In this document: one piece after another, positions 18,361-26,964 of the stretch
How the letters are laid out: the number at the start of each line of letters is the position of its first letter
Position numbering within the stretch: the first letter of the stretch is position 1
Assembly (NCBI GenBank): GCA_964370225.1
Contig: CAYJII010000001.1
Coordinates: forward strand, 1-64,000
Direction of reading: 5' to 3'
From: CAYJII01 sp964370225
GTDB taxonomy: Bacteria > Bacillota > Clostridia > Oscillospirales > Ruminococcaceae
Length of the DNA: 64,000 bases
Made by a program: the position numbers and the translations under genes
Notes under the pieces: model-generated
Seen by the model: only the letters and a program-made list of their open reading frames with translations
The model's database searches: none
What the model was told of the DNA's origin: nothing

Positions 18361-20340
18361 ATGGTTAATATTACGATTAATAACAAAAATATATCTGTCC
18401 CCGAAGACTACACCATATTACAGGCTGCTAGTGAAAATGGTATAATTATCCCAACTTTGTGCTATTTAGAAGATATCCACAAATGTGGCTCGTGCCGTAT
18501 TTGCAGTGTAGAAGTCGTTGGTTCAAAAACACTTGTAGCTTCCTGTATCAGCAAGGTGCGCAATGGCATGGAAGTTTATACCAATACAAAAAAAGTCAAT
18601 GAAGCAAGAAAAATGCTCTATCATCTGCTACTTTCAGATCATTCAAAAAACTGCTTAAGTTGTAGCCGTAACCAGACTTGCGAGCTGCAAAAACTTGGTG
18701 CACAACTCGGTGTTTTTGAAACGTATTTTAACAGCGATAGTGCCAGACAAAAAATTGATAAATCTTTCTCACTAGAGCGTGATTTGTCCAAATGTATTTT
18801 GTGCAGACGCTGTATCACTGTATGCAAAGAAATACAAGGAGTCGGAATTTTAGGCGCACAACATCGTGGTTTTGACACAGTTGTAGGTCCACAAATGGAC
18901 TTACCTATCGCAAATGCAAGCTGCTCTAACTGTGGTCAATGCACAACAGTATGTCCTGTTGGTGCACTAAAAGCCGTCAGTGCGATTGATGATGTGTGGG
19001 ACGCAATAAACGATCCTGATAAGCATGTGATTATTCAAGCAGCACCCGCTGTAAGAGTTGGTATTGCGGAAATGTTTGATAACCCAGCTGGCACGAGAGC
19101 AACAGGAAAGCTTGCAGCTTCCATGCGCGCATTGGGTGCAGACGATATATTTGACACAAACTGGGCTGCCGACCTTACAATTATGGAAGAGGGGACGGAG
19201 TTTTTACACAGGGTAATCGACACTATCTCTGGCAAAAAAGCTACTCTGCCGATGATAACTAGTTGTTCACCAGGTTGGGTTAAATTTGTTGAAAACTATT
19301 ATCCCGAGCACCTTGACCATCTCTCAACATGCAAATCTCCGCATATGATGCTTGGTGCGCTCGCAAAATCTTACTACGCTGAAAAAATAGAAATCGACCC
19401 ACAAAATATATACATGGTTTCCGTTATGCCTTGTACAGCGAAAAAATTTGAAATCACACGTGAAGAGATGAAAAACGACGACATGTTTAATGTTGATGCA
19501 GTTTTAACTACTCGCGAGCTAGGCTATATGATAAAAGAAGCAGGTATTGATTTTAACAATATTGATGACGAGGATTTTGATGCTGCTATGGGATTTTCCA
19601 CAGGAGCTGCTGATATTTTCGGGCTCACAGGTGGGGTTATGGAGGCTGCTTTAAGAACAGTTTACACCGTACTCACAGGAAGAGCACTCCCATTTGAGAA
19701 TTTGCACGTTACTCCAATCGTCGGCTTAGACACAGTCAAAGAAGGAGTTATCAAGCTTGAGGGGCTACTCCCCGAGTATTCTGCTTTAGAGGGCTTTGAA
19801 GTAAAAATCGCGGTAACTAGCGGTTTAATAGGAGCAAAACAGCTGATGGAGCAAATCGCAAAAGGTGAGTCACCATATCACTTTATTGAAGTTATGGGCT
19901 GCCCCGGTGGTTGCATTACTGGTGGTGGTCAACCAAGAAGTGATGATAAAGATGTTCGCAAAAAGCGCATGAAAGCGCTATATAACGAGGATGAGAGCAA
20001 GACTCTCCGCGAGTCACATAAAAATCCATCCATCATCAAACTTTATGAGGAATATCTCACGGAACCAGGCGGAGAACTATCGCATAAATACCTACACACG
20101 CATTATATTAAGCGAGGTTTACCACTCGATGCATTTGATGTTGATGTAAAAGACATCGCAAAACCAATACTCCCAAGTAAATCTAAGGAGCAAAAACAGG
20201 GTAAGCGCGTCGGCGAAGAGCTTGAGTCTGTAAGAGTTAGCGCTCTACAAAGAGAGATTGAACGCCTGAGAGAAGAGCTAAATGAAGCGCGTGAAAACGC
20301 AGAGTTCTTCAAAGAAATTATTTCTGATTACACGAAATAG
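18361..20340 (+). CDS. hydA: [FeFe]-hydrogenase catalytic subunit with C-terminal coiled coil
   Basis: Makes or oxidises H2. Order: [2Fe-2S] ferredoxin domain (Cys 34, 45, 48, 62), a His-Cys3 cluster region (HSKNCLSCSRNQTC), two [4Fe-4S] sites (CILCRRCITVC and CSNCGQCTTVCPVG), then the H-cluster domain: L1 TSCSPGW (300-306), L2 MPCTAKKFE (356 on), L3 EVMGCPGGCITGGGQP (510 on). L1 has Ser where the textbook motif has a second Cys. After the small-subunit-like tail there is an added ~60-residue charged helix (ALQREIERLREEL) to residue 659, likely a coiled coil. An AGGAGG site lies at the end of the upstream gene. The maturases HydE, HydF and HydG are not in the window. Confidence 0.95.
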   Translation: MVNITINNKNISVPEDYTILQAASENGIIIPTLCYLEDIHKCGSCRICSVEVVGSKTLVASCISKVRNGMEVYTNTKKVNEARKMLYHLLLSDHSKNCLSCSRNQTCELQKLGAQLGVFETYFNSDSARQKIDKSFSLERDLSKCILCRRCITVCKEIQGVGILGAQHRGFDTVVGPQMDLPIANASCSNCGQCTTVCPVGALKAVSAIDDVWDAINDPDKHVIIQAAPAVRVGIAEMFDNPAGTRATGKLAASMRALGADDIFDTNWAADLTIMEEGTEFLHRVIDTISGKKATLPMITSCSPGWVKFVENYYPEHLDHLSTCKSPHMMLGALAKSYYAEKIEIDPQNIYMVSVMPCTAKKFEITREEMKNDDMFNVDAVLTTRELGYMIKEAGIDFNNIDDEDFDAAMGFSTGAADIFGLTGGVMEAALRTVYTVLTGRALPFENLHVTPIVGLDTVKEGVIKLEGLLPEYSALEGFEVKIAVTSGLIGAKQLMEQIAKGESPYHFIEVMGCPGGCITGGGQPRSDDKDVRKKRMKALYNEDESKTLRESHKNPSIIKLYEEYLTEPGGELSHKYLHTHYIKRGLPLDAFDVDVKDIAKPILPSKSKEQKQGKRVGEELESVRVSALQREIERLREELNEARENAEFFKEIISDYTK

Positions 20341-20347
20341 CACATGT

Positions 20348-20387
20348 CAAAAGCCTAAGAATAGTATAAACTATTCTTAGGCTTTTG
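20348..20387. terminator. Bidirectional terminator between hydA and glycerate kinase
   Basis: Perfect 18-bp stem (20348-20365 and 20370-20387), 4-nt loop, A-run and T-run on either side. It sits between convergent genes, one base from the glycerate kinase stop codon. Confidence 0.92.
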
Positions 20388-20388
20388 T

Positions 20389-21522
20389 TTACTCAAATGT
20401 TTTGATTGTATTTATTATCGCATCAAATGTTAGTCTCAAATCCGATTTACTTCTATGTTTAACTTCCGAAAACGGCTTTGCAACTCTGTTAATGCTAAAA
20501 ATCGAAGTCACTCCCATGTCATAAGCGCTATCCATATCATCGCCAATGTCCCCTACTACTGCGATTAGTGGGACATTGATTTTTTTCGCCCTTTTCGCTA
20601 TGCCTATTACCACTTTGCCACGCAAACTTTGGTTATCTATTCTGCCCTCACCGCTGACAACTAAATCAGCTCCTTGCGCAATCTCTTTAAAGCGTACCGT
20701 ATCCAATACAACATCGATACCCATTTCCATTTTAGCCCCAAGCAAGGCATATATCCCAGCTCCCATAGCGCCCGCAGCTCCACCGCCAGCGAGCTCAGAA
20801 ACGTCGATATCATGTTGCTCTTTTAGCAAATCGCAAAAATGTTTTACACCCTCATCAAGCAGCAGTATCGTTTCTTCGTCCGCACCTTTTTGTGCTGCAA
20901 ATATATGAGCTGCACCGTTTTTGCCATATGGTGGGTTATCTATATCGCACATACAACATATTTCTGCACCCACAAGTTCATCTGCAATATGTTCGTATGA
21001 TATGCTCTCAATATCTTTAAGCGTTCCACCAGTTGGAACGAAAGCTTCCCCATTTTCATCGTAAAACTCTACTCCAACAGCACTAAGCAGTCCACAAGCA
21101 GCATCATTAGTAGAGCTTCCGCCTAGTCCAATAATTATTTTTTTCGCACCTTTTTTCGCAGCATCTGCAATTAGCTCTCCTACTCCATAAGTAGTAGTGA
21201 GCATCGGATTTTTGCGCTCCTCTACTAATGGCAAGCCAGCGCATGATGCCATTTCGATAATGGCAGTTTTACCGTCATCAATTAGTAGGTACTGTGCATT
21301 CATCGGCTCAAAATAAGGATTTTTCACCTCAAGCGAAATTATCTCGCCACCAAGTGCCTCTTTAAAGCAATCGACAGTCCCCTCTCCTCCGTCTGCAACA
21401 GGTATTTTTTTCACCTTGCAATTTGGGTAATATTTGTGAATTACGCCCTCCATAATATCACAAACTTCGATTGAGGACATCGTTCCTTTAAACGAGTCGG
21501 GCATTAAAATCACTTTCTTCAT
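20389..21522 (-). CDS. Glycerate kinase
   Basis: Phosphorylates D-glycerate with ATP, giving 2- or 3-phosphoglycerate for lower glycolysis. The 377-residue length and motifs fit the GlxK/GarK family: PDSFKGTMSSIEVCD at the N-terminus, PVADGGEGTVDCF, LGGSSTNDAACG, GGGAAGAMGAG, and SGEGRIDNQS near the C-terminus. A GAAGGAG site precedes the ATG. It is the last gene of a seven-gene minus-strand operon, 19 nt after the SDR gene, which suggests the pathway delivers a three-carbon acid to central metabolism. Confidence 0.95.
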   Translation of the reverse strand: MKKVILMPDSFKGTMSSIEVCDIMEGVIHKYYPNCKVKKIPVADGGEGTVDCFKEALGGEIISLEVKNPYFEPMNAQYLLIDDGKTAIIEMASCAGLPLVEERKNPMLTTTYGVGELIADAAKKGAKKIIIGLGGSSTNDAACGLLSAVGVEFYDENGEAFVPTGGTLKDIESISYEHIADELVGAEICCMCDIDNPPYGKNGAAHIFAAQKGADEETILLLDEGVKHFCDLLKEQHDIDVSELAGGGAAGAMGAGIYALLGAKMEMGIDVVLDTVRFKEIAQGADLVVSGEGRIDNQSLRGKVVIGIAKRAKKINVPLIAVVGDIGDDMDSAYDMGVTSIFSINRVAKPFSEVKHRSKSDLRLTFDAIINTIKTFE

Positions 21523-21541
21523 CGCTATTCTCCTTCATTTA

Positions 21542-22381
21542 TTATACGCCACTATATGCGCTAAATCCACCATCTACTGGTATCACTGTACCTGTTATAA
21601 AGCCTGATGCTTTGCTGTCAAGCAAAAACAAGACTGTCCCCAACAGCTCTTCTGGTTTGCCAAATCTATCCATCGGGGTCGCTGACAATATTTTCTCACT
21701 ACGCTTTGTAAGTCCACCTTTTTCGTCATATAGCAAATTGTAGTTTTGATTTGTGACAAAAAAACCAGGTGCAATTGCATTAACTCTAATATTAGTTTTT
21801 GCAAAATGAACCGCCAGCCACTGTGTAAAGTTTGAAATTGCAGCTTTTGCACCGCTGTATGCTGGAATTTTAGTGAGTGGAGTAAATGCGTTCATTGATG
21901 AGATATTCAAGATTACAGCATCTTCTTTATCAAGCATATCTTTTGCAAATACCTGTGTCGGAATTAGTGTCCCCAAAAAATTGAGATTAAACACAAACTC
22001 TACTCCTTGCGCATCTAAATCAAAGAAACTTGTGACCTCGCTGTCAATATCTCCACTATAATAATATTCGTTAGTCGTTGTCGCTTTGGGCGAATTTCCA
22101 CCCGCTCCATTTATAAGTATATCGCATCCACCAAGCTCAGCACGTATTTTTTCATGCACAGCACTAAGTTCATTTTTATCCAGTACATTCACTTGATAAG
22201 CTTTAGCATTTTCGCCAATTTCACTCGCAACTGCATTTGCTGCTGTTAAATTAAGGTCAAGCAACGCAACTTTTGCACCACATTGTGCCACTGCTTTTGC
22301 AAAGACTGAGCAGAGCACACCACCAGCTCCTGTGATGACGCAAACTTTGTCCTTTAAATCTATGTTAAATGGAATTTGCAT
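21542..22381 (-). CDS. SDR oxidoreductase, D-mannonate oxidoreductase (UxuB/YjmF)-like
   Basis: An NAD(P)-dependent short-chain dehydrogenase. Visible motifs: GAGGVLCS (cofactor), INGAGGNSP, catalytic Ser in NISSMNAFTP, YSGAK with Tyr and Lys, and the C-terminal VDGGFSAYSGV. The latter and the TPMDRFGKPEELLGTV segment recall the Bacillus YjmF/UxuB type, which interconverts fructuronate and mannonate. The start is placed at 22381 because AGGAGGGG lies just upstream; a Met at 22405 would bury that site. Substrate is not proven, since no mannonate dehydratase or uronate isomerase is adjacent. Confidence 0.82.
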   Translation of the reverse strand: MQIPFNIDLKDKVCVITGAGGVLCSVFAKAVAQCGAKVALLDLNLTAANAVASEIGENAKAYQVNVLDKNELSAVHEKIRAELGGCDILINGAGGNSPKATTTNEYYYSGDIDSEVTSFFDLDAQGVEFVFNLNFLGTLIPTQVFAKDMLDKEDAVILNISSMNAFTPLTKIPAYSGAKAAISNFTQWLAVHFAKTNIRVNAIAPGFFVTNQNYNLLYDEKGGLTKRSEKILSATPMDRFGKPEELLGTVLFLLDSKASGFITGTVIPVDGGFSAYSGV

Positions 22382-22404
22382 ATTTTCCCCTCCTATGATT
22401 TGCA

Positions 22405-22989
22405 TTATTTAAAAAATCTTCTCACCGCTTTTAAAGTTTGTTTTGTTCCACAATACTCGCATGCTACAATTTCACCCTTTGCTCCTGATAGCAGCACACC
22501 ACATCCACGACATTCTACGCTAATATTTCCTGTAGTTTTAATCACATCTTTAATAGTGCCAACTGTATCTTTTATTGCTACTGTTACATTCGGCAGTTTG
22601 CGAGCTTCTTTTGCTTTTGCACCACGTTCTTTTTTCTCTTCTGCAAGCAAAAATTTTGTAAGAATTTTAACCCACTCTACTACAGCTTTTTTCCCTTCTG
22701 CAAACGAAAAATATAATTGCTCGTCAAGCAGTAATATTTGAAGCTGAAAAGTCCCATTATTAGAATTTTTCCTCATATGTACTTGTGGCACTCCATCAAT
22801 TATCTTAATAGTTTTTACTGGGTATCTCTGCGCACTTCTTACTTCACCTTTAACACCTTTTATAACATGTATAATATGTATATTAGTTAAGTAAAGCTCG
22901 TCAATATAAGATATCTTTTTGCCTGTAGTGCCTACTGCACAATTCTGCAAAATTATGCCTTCATCAGCCTGTAATTTTAAGTTTGTCAT
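22405..22989 (-). CDS. PH-like domain protein with C-terminal zinc ribbon
   Basis: I do not recognise a named family. The N-terminal ~110 residues alternate beta strands (ITYIDELYLTN-like pattern: ISYIDELYLTNIHIIHV) and end in a helix, VVEWVKILTKFLLAEE, resembling a bacterial PH/GRAM fold. A Lys/Arg/Glu-rich linker follows. The C-terminus has CRGCG and CEYCG, a four-Cys zinc ribbon, then a basic tail. There is no signal peptide. The start at 22989 has AAGG at a fair distance; 23031 is an alternative. It lies inside a sugar-catabolism operon, an unexpected place for such a protein; role unknown. Confidence 0.65.
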   Translation of the reverse strand: MTNLKLQADEGIILQNCAVGTTGKKISYIDELYLTNIHIIHVIKGVKGEVRSAQRYPVKTIKIIDGVPQVHMRKNSNNGTFQLQILLLDEQLYFSFAEGKKAVVEWVKILTKFLLAEEKKERGAKAKEARKLPNVTVAIKDTVGTIKDVIKTTGNISVECRGCGVLLSGAKGEIVACEYCGTKQTLKAVRRFFK

Positions 22990-23018
22990 TCCGATTATCC
23001 TTTCGCCAAGCCTATGCA

Positions 23019-24101
23019 TTATATCTTGCAATCAATCACAGCCGCATCTCTTTGTGCGATTAAGCATAGCTCGGCCGCTTTAAAAGCATGTTCTTGCGTC
23101 ATAGCATTTTCTGTGCCATTGAGTAAATCAAGTATCATCTCGCCAAAAAATGGATAACCCACTTTTCCACTCACATTAAAATGCTGTTCTGTTTCTCCAT
23201 TTACTAGATAAACATTATCCATACCTTTGTCGGTAGCTATATCAACATATTTGCGAAGTTCGATGTATCCTTCTGTGCCTGTGATTACCATTCTACCGTC
23301 ACCCCATGTACTTAGCCCATCTGGAGTGAACCAGTCTACTCGAAAATACCCCGATGCTCCATTATCCGCTACTAGCATAGCTTCTCCAAAGTCCTCAAGC
23401 TCAGGGTAGCTTGCATTAGCGTAATTTGCGACTTGACTTCGTACAACAGTCGCATCTTTAGCTCCTGTAAAATACAAAAACTGCTCAATTTGGTGACTAC
23501 CGATATCACATAAAATTCCACCGTACTGCTCTTTTACAAAAAACCATTCAGGTCTTGATTTTGCACTAAGGCGATGTGGTCCTAACCCCAATACTTGCAC
23601 AACTTTCCCTATTGCGCCTTGCTTGATAAGCTCGCCTGCAAATATCGAGCTTTCATTATGAAGTCGCTCGCTATAATACACCATATAACGCTTTCCAGTG
23701 GCGTTCACCGCTTCTTTTGCACTCTCCAGCTGTGCAAGCGTTGTAAATGGAGCTTTGTCTGTGAAATAATGTTTCCCGCTCTCCATCGCTTTTACACCGA
23801 GCGGTCCTCGCTCATTTGTAATCGCAGCAGCGGCTATTAGCATAGTTTCTTCGTCGTTTAAAAGCGTATCAAGGCTATCCGCTTTAATTGCTTGCGGATA
23901 TTTTTGTATAAAATTATCGATTTTCGCTTCATCTTTATCATAAACATATTTCAGCGTTGCCCCAGCTTCTAATAGCCCATTGGTCATGCCAAAAATATGC
24001 CCATGGTCTAGTGCTGCTACCGAAAATATAAAATCTCCCTCAGAACATACTTTATTAGGCTTGCCCTTAGGAGCATAATTCATCCCCTCTTTTGTGCTCA
24101 C
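23019..24101 (-). CDS. Gfo/Idh/MocA-family oxidoreductase (second of pair)
   Basis: A predicted NAD(P)-dependent dehydrogenase acting on a sugar, inositol or glycoside hydroxyl. The Rossmann domain starts near FIFSVAALDHGHIFGM, a divergent form lacking the standard GxGxxG, and the usual EKP reads DKAPF. The C-terminal domain includes GGILCDIGSHQIEQFLYF, with the His that is catalytic in the family. The start is uncertain: GTG at 24101, overlapping the upstream stop, has a GGGAAG site, while ATG at 24083 and TTG at 24116 are also open. Sequence is far from the adjacent paralogue, so the two probably act on different substrates or steps. Confidence 0.8.
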   Translation of the reverse strand: MSTKEGMNYAPKGKPNKVCSEGDFIFSVAALDHGHIFGMTNGLLEAGATLKYVYDKDEAKIDNFIQKYPQAIKADSLDTLLNDEETMLIAAAAITNERGPLGVKAMESGKHYFTDKAPFTTLAQLESAKEAVNATGKRYMVYYSERLHNESSIFAGELIKQGAIGKVVQVLGLGPHRLSAKSRPEWFFVKEQYGGILCDIGSHQIEQFLYFTGAKDATVVRSQVANYANASYPELEDFGEAMLVADNGASGYFRVDWFTPDGLSTWGDGRMVITGTEGYIELRKYVDIATDKGMDNVYLVNGETEQHFNVSGKVGYPFFGEMILDLLNGTENAMTQEHAFKAAELCLIAQRDAAVIDCKI

Positions 24102-25279
24102 TATCTCACTTCCCAACGTTTATTATATGTACCTTGCAAATCACTAATTTCCGACTTTTTGTACTCTTTTACTTTAGAAGTTTTCACTTTCTCCTGTAGT
24201 TTTTCATAGTACAAATCTTCATCAATCGGAAGTGTCACCTGCTCACCAGTCCAGCCTGATAAGTGGATTGCATTAGATATTGTAAGTCCTCTTATCCCCT
24301 CTTCACCAGGAGCAATTAGTTTCTCTCCATTTAATACCGCATTGGTGAAATTTTGCAAAATACCATTATGTGCAGTTTCAGGCTCGTTTGTTTCAATCTC
24401 GATAATCTCAGTTTCAGGCGTGTCAAATCCTTTTTCGCATGTATAGCAAAACTCTCTTTCGCTCACTGAAAGTTTGTGGAAAATCATCTTTCCGTTTTCG
24501 ATTACCACTTTCCCTTTATCGCCTGAAATTTCTAACCTATTTGTTCCAGGAGTTTCACCAGTCGTGGTAATGAACACTGCAGTAGCGCCGTTTTCGTACT
24601 CAGCATACGCCGTAACATCATCCTCAACCTCGATATCGTGGTACTTCCCAATGCTAACAAAGCCACTTACTTTTTTAGGCATTCCAAAAATCCACTGCCA
24701 TAAATCCAAATTATGTGGGCACTGATTAATCAGCACACCACCGCCCTCACCGCTCCATGTTGCACGCCAGCTTGAGGAATTATAATAGCTTTGTGTTCTA
24801 TACCAATTTGTGATTATCCATACAAGACGTTTTGGCACGCCTAACTCACCACTCTGTACCATTTCGCGCAGTTTAGCGTATAGCGGATTTGTGCGCTGAT
24901 TGTACATTAAAGAGAAAACTCTGCCAGATTTTGCTGCAACTTCGTTCATCTCACGCACTTGTTTTGTATACACTCCAGCAGGTTTTTCGCAAACTACATG
25001 CAATCCTTTATTAAATGCATCTATCGCCATTTGTGGATGTTCATAATGTGGAGTTGCAATTATCACTGCGTTAAACGCATCTGAAGCGAGCATTTCACTA
25101 TAGTCAGTGTAATACTCTATACCATCACATAAATGTTCTTTCGCCCACTTTATTTTGTCTTCATCGATATCACAGATAGCTGTAAGTTCCATGTTTTCAA
25201 TAAGTCCATTTGAAATGCTTGTAGCATGTGCGCTCCCCATGTTACCGATTCCTACTATCGCCACTTTAACTTTATCCAT
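24101..25279 (-). CDS. Gfo/Idh/MocA-family oxidoreductase (first of pair)
   Basis: A 392-residue NAD(P)-dependent sugar or cyclitol dehydrogenase. Motifs: VAIVGIGNMGSAHA (dinucleotide), the EKPAG catalytic Lys region, then GGGVLINQCPHNLDLWQWI with the conserved Asp/His pair. Members oxidise myo-inositol, glucose, or the 3-hydroxyl of glycosides, so the substrate is open. It lies 23 nt after a TIM-barrel isomerase gene and its stop overlaps the start of the next dehydrogenase gene. Confidence 0.9.
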   Translation of the reverse strand: MDKVKVAIVGIGNMGSAHATSISNGLIENMELTAICDIDEDKIKWAKEHLCDGIEYYTDYSEMLASDAFNAVIIATPHYEHPQMAIDAFNKGLHVVCEKPAGVYTKQVREMNEVAAKSGRVFSLMYNQRTNPLYAKLREMVQSGELGVPKRLVWIITNWYRTQSYYNSSSWRATWSGEGGGVLINQCPHNLDLWQWIFGMPKKVSGFVSIGKYHDIEVEDDVTAYAEYENGATAVFITTTGETPGTNRLEISGDKGKVVIENGKMIFHKLSVSEREFCYTCEKGFDTPETEIIEIETNEPETAHNGILQNFTNAVLNGEKLIAPGEEGIRGLTISNAIHLSGWTGEQVTLPIDEDLYYEKLQEKVKTSKVKEYKKSEISDLQGTYNKRWEVR

Positions 25280-25302
25280 AATAATTCCCCTTTAATAAAA
25301 AA

Positions 25303-26100
25303 TTATAAGCTTTTAAATAGTTCCATACTCTTTTTGCAGTCAGCTAAAATATCTTCGCTACCGCCCTCAATGCTCACCGTTTGGTCATATCCTATTTGCA
25401 TAAGAGCAGAAAAAAACTTGCTGTAATCTTCATCTTTCGTAGGATATACTCTCCCTTTCGGATTTGCTATATGCACATGATGAAGTTTTGTTCCATAATT
25501 TGATATTTCACTTAATACTTCTGCACTCTCACCATCAATGCACATGTGATAGTAATCGGCAAGTACTTTTACATTGTCTCTTGCTACTTCTTTTGCGTAT
25601 TCACACGCTTCTATCACACTATTAATTACATTCGTTTCACCTTTATTTAGTGGCTCAATCACGATTGTGATATTATGTTTTTGTGCTATGTCCGCCATAA
25701 TCCTTAAGGCTTTAATTATTTGATTTTTTGCAGTGTTTTTATCAAAATTTTTCGGGATTTCTCTTGATTTGCCGGAACCTAAAACCAACTTCTCTATTCC
25801 TAAAATCTGAAGTTTAGCCATTACAATTTCAAAGTATTGACTAATCTTAACAAAGTCTACCTCGTCCCCCACTATTTTTGTTTGTGGGGGTAGCGCTATA
25901 TTCGCAGCCAAGGCTAAAATATTATTTTGCGCCAAATCTTTTGCTACTTTTTTGCATTCACTTTCACTGAGCGCAAAAACCGCAGTGGCTTGCAACTCAA
26001 CATAATCATATCCCAAAGCGGAAATTTCGCCTAAATTTTTTATATATACATCATCGCCTTCGCCAGAGAACTTTGTGCAAACACCAAATTTGATAGCCAT
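25303..26100 (-). CDS. Sugar phosphate isomerase/epimerase-like TIM barrel (second)
   Basis: A 265-residue xylose-isomerase-like TIM barrel (AP endonuclease 2 superfamily). Metal-binding residues are suggested by the Glu in TIVIEPLNKGETNVINS, Asp in VLADYYHMCIDGE, His in LHHVHIANPKG, and Glu in VSIEGGSED. Family members include inosose isomerases, hydroxypyruvate isomerase, tagatose epimerases and 3-keto-glycoside-processing enzymes. The ATG shares one base with the upstream stop (TAATG), implying coupled translation. Confidence 0.85.
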   Translation of the reverse strand: MAIKFGVCTKFSGEGDDVYIKNLGEISALGYDYVELQATAVFALSESECKKVAKDLAQNNILALAANIALPPQTKIVGDEVDFVKISQYFEIVMAKLQILGIEKLVLGSGKSREIPKNFDKNTAKNQIIKALRIMADIAQKHNITIVIEPLNKGETNVINSVIEACEYAKEVARDNVKVLADYYHMCIDGESAEVLSEISNYGTKLHHVHIANPKGRVYPTKDEDYSKFFSALMQIGYDQTVSIEGGSEDILADCKKSMELFKSL

Positions 26101-26864
26101 TAATTTAGTCCTACTTTCACTAAATTTTTATAGCTTAACTTTAACATATCAAATGGATTTTCGCCACCGCAATCATCTTGCTCAACCATAGCATACGGCA
26201 CACCAGTACTCATAGCAGCTTTTATAATTGCGCTAAATGGCATGTTACCCTCAAACACTGCTGCCATTTTTTGCTCATTATTTATTATTTTCATGTCTTT
26301 TAAATGCAAGACATCTATTCTTCCTCTCAGCTCGTTTACGTACTCTGCTGCATCGCAACCAGCATAATGCACCCAATATGTATCCAAGATAAAGCCCCAC
26401 AAATTTTTATCCATATGTTCAACCATATAGTCAAAACCTGTTATATTGCCATAGCGCTCAAATTCAAACGCATGATTGTGGTAATGTAGCTTTAACCCAT
26501 TATCCGCAATAATATTTGCAGCTTTTTCATAATCTTTTATGAACGCTTTTATTCCATCCAATCCACCTTTTTGGTAAATCTGTGGCATTGAGCCTATACC
26601 GATATGCTTACAACCAAAGATTTTATGCTCTTCGATTACTTTTTCGGTGTCATTCAAAATTCGGTCTTGATTTGTGTGGGTGACAACAATCTCAATATTG
26701 TTTTCTTTTGCAATTTCATCAAGTCTATGCGCCAAAATATCCCCTATCGCCGAGACTTGTACGGTTTCATATCCGATTTTCGCTATTTTCTTAAATGTTT
26801 CTGCGATATCTTTTTCATTTTGAGTAAATTCTCTTACTGTGTACATTTGCGCCCCTAGTTTCAC
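26100..26864 (-). CDS. Sugar phosphate isomerase/epimerase-like TIM barrel (first)
   Basis: First gene of the minus-strand catabolic operon, 254 residues, GTG start with a GAGGGA site. It has the xylose-isomerase-like pattern: LHYHNHAFEFERY, GFILDTYWVHYAG, DVLHLKDMK, and MVEQDDCGGE, giving a plausible Glu/Asp/His metal site. Close to proteins usually annotated as sugar phosphate isomerase/epimerase and found beside Gfo/Idh/MocA dehydrogenases. It is not close to the adjacent TIM barrel, so this is probably not a recent duplication. Confidence 0.85.
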   Translation of the reverse strand: MKLGAQMYTVREFTQNEKDIAETFKKIAKIGYETVQVSAIGDILAHRLDEIAKENNIEIVVTHTNQDRILNDTEKVIEEHKIFGCKHIGIGSMPQIYQKGGLDGIKAFIKDYEKAANIIADNGLKLHYHNHAFEFERYGNITGFDYMVEHMDKNLWGFILDTYWVHYAGCDAAEYVNELRGRIDVLHLKDMKIINNEQKMAAVFEGNMPFSAIIKAAMSTGVPYAMVEQDDCGGENPFDMLKLSYKNLVKVGLN

Positions 26865-26899
26865 ACTAACAACTCCCTCATATTTTGGTATACATCATT

Positions 26900-26927
26900 A
26901 TTGTAGCATAATTTCAATAAAAAACAA
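26900..26927 (-). promoter_or_regulatory. Candidate promoter of the catabolic operon
   Basis: On the minus strand, -35 TTGTTT (26922-26927), 16-nt spacer, -10 TACAAT (26900-26905), 36 nt before the GTG start. The -35 overlaps the terminator of the upstream gene. Confidence 0.5.
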
Positions 26928-26956
26928 TAATTTTTTCGCAAAAAAATCATTGTTTT
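26921..26956 (-). terminator. Terminator after the penicillin-binding protein gene
   Basis: A 16-bp stem (26921-26936 and 26941-26956) with one G-T wobble and a 4-nt loop, followed on the minus strand by a T-rich stretch, 9 nt past the stop codon. Confidence 0.8.
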
Positions 26957-26964
26957 CAATAAAA

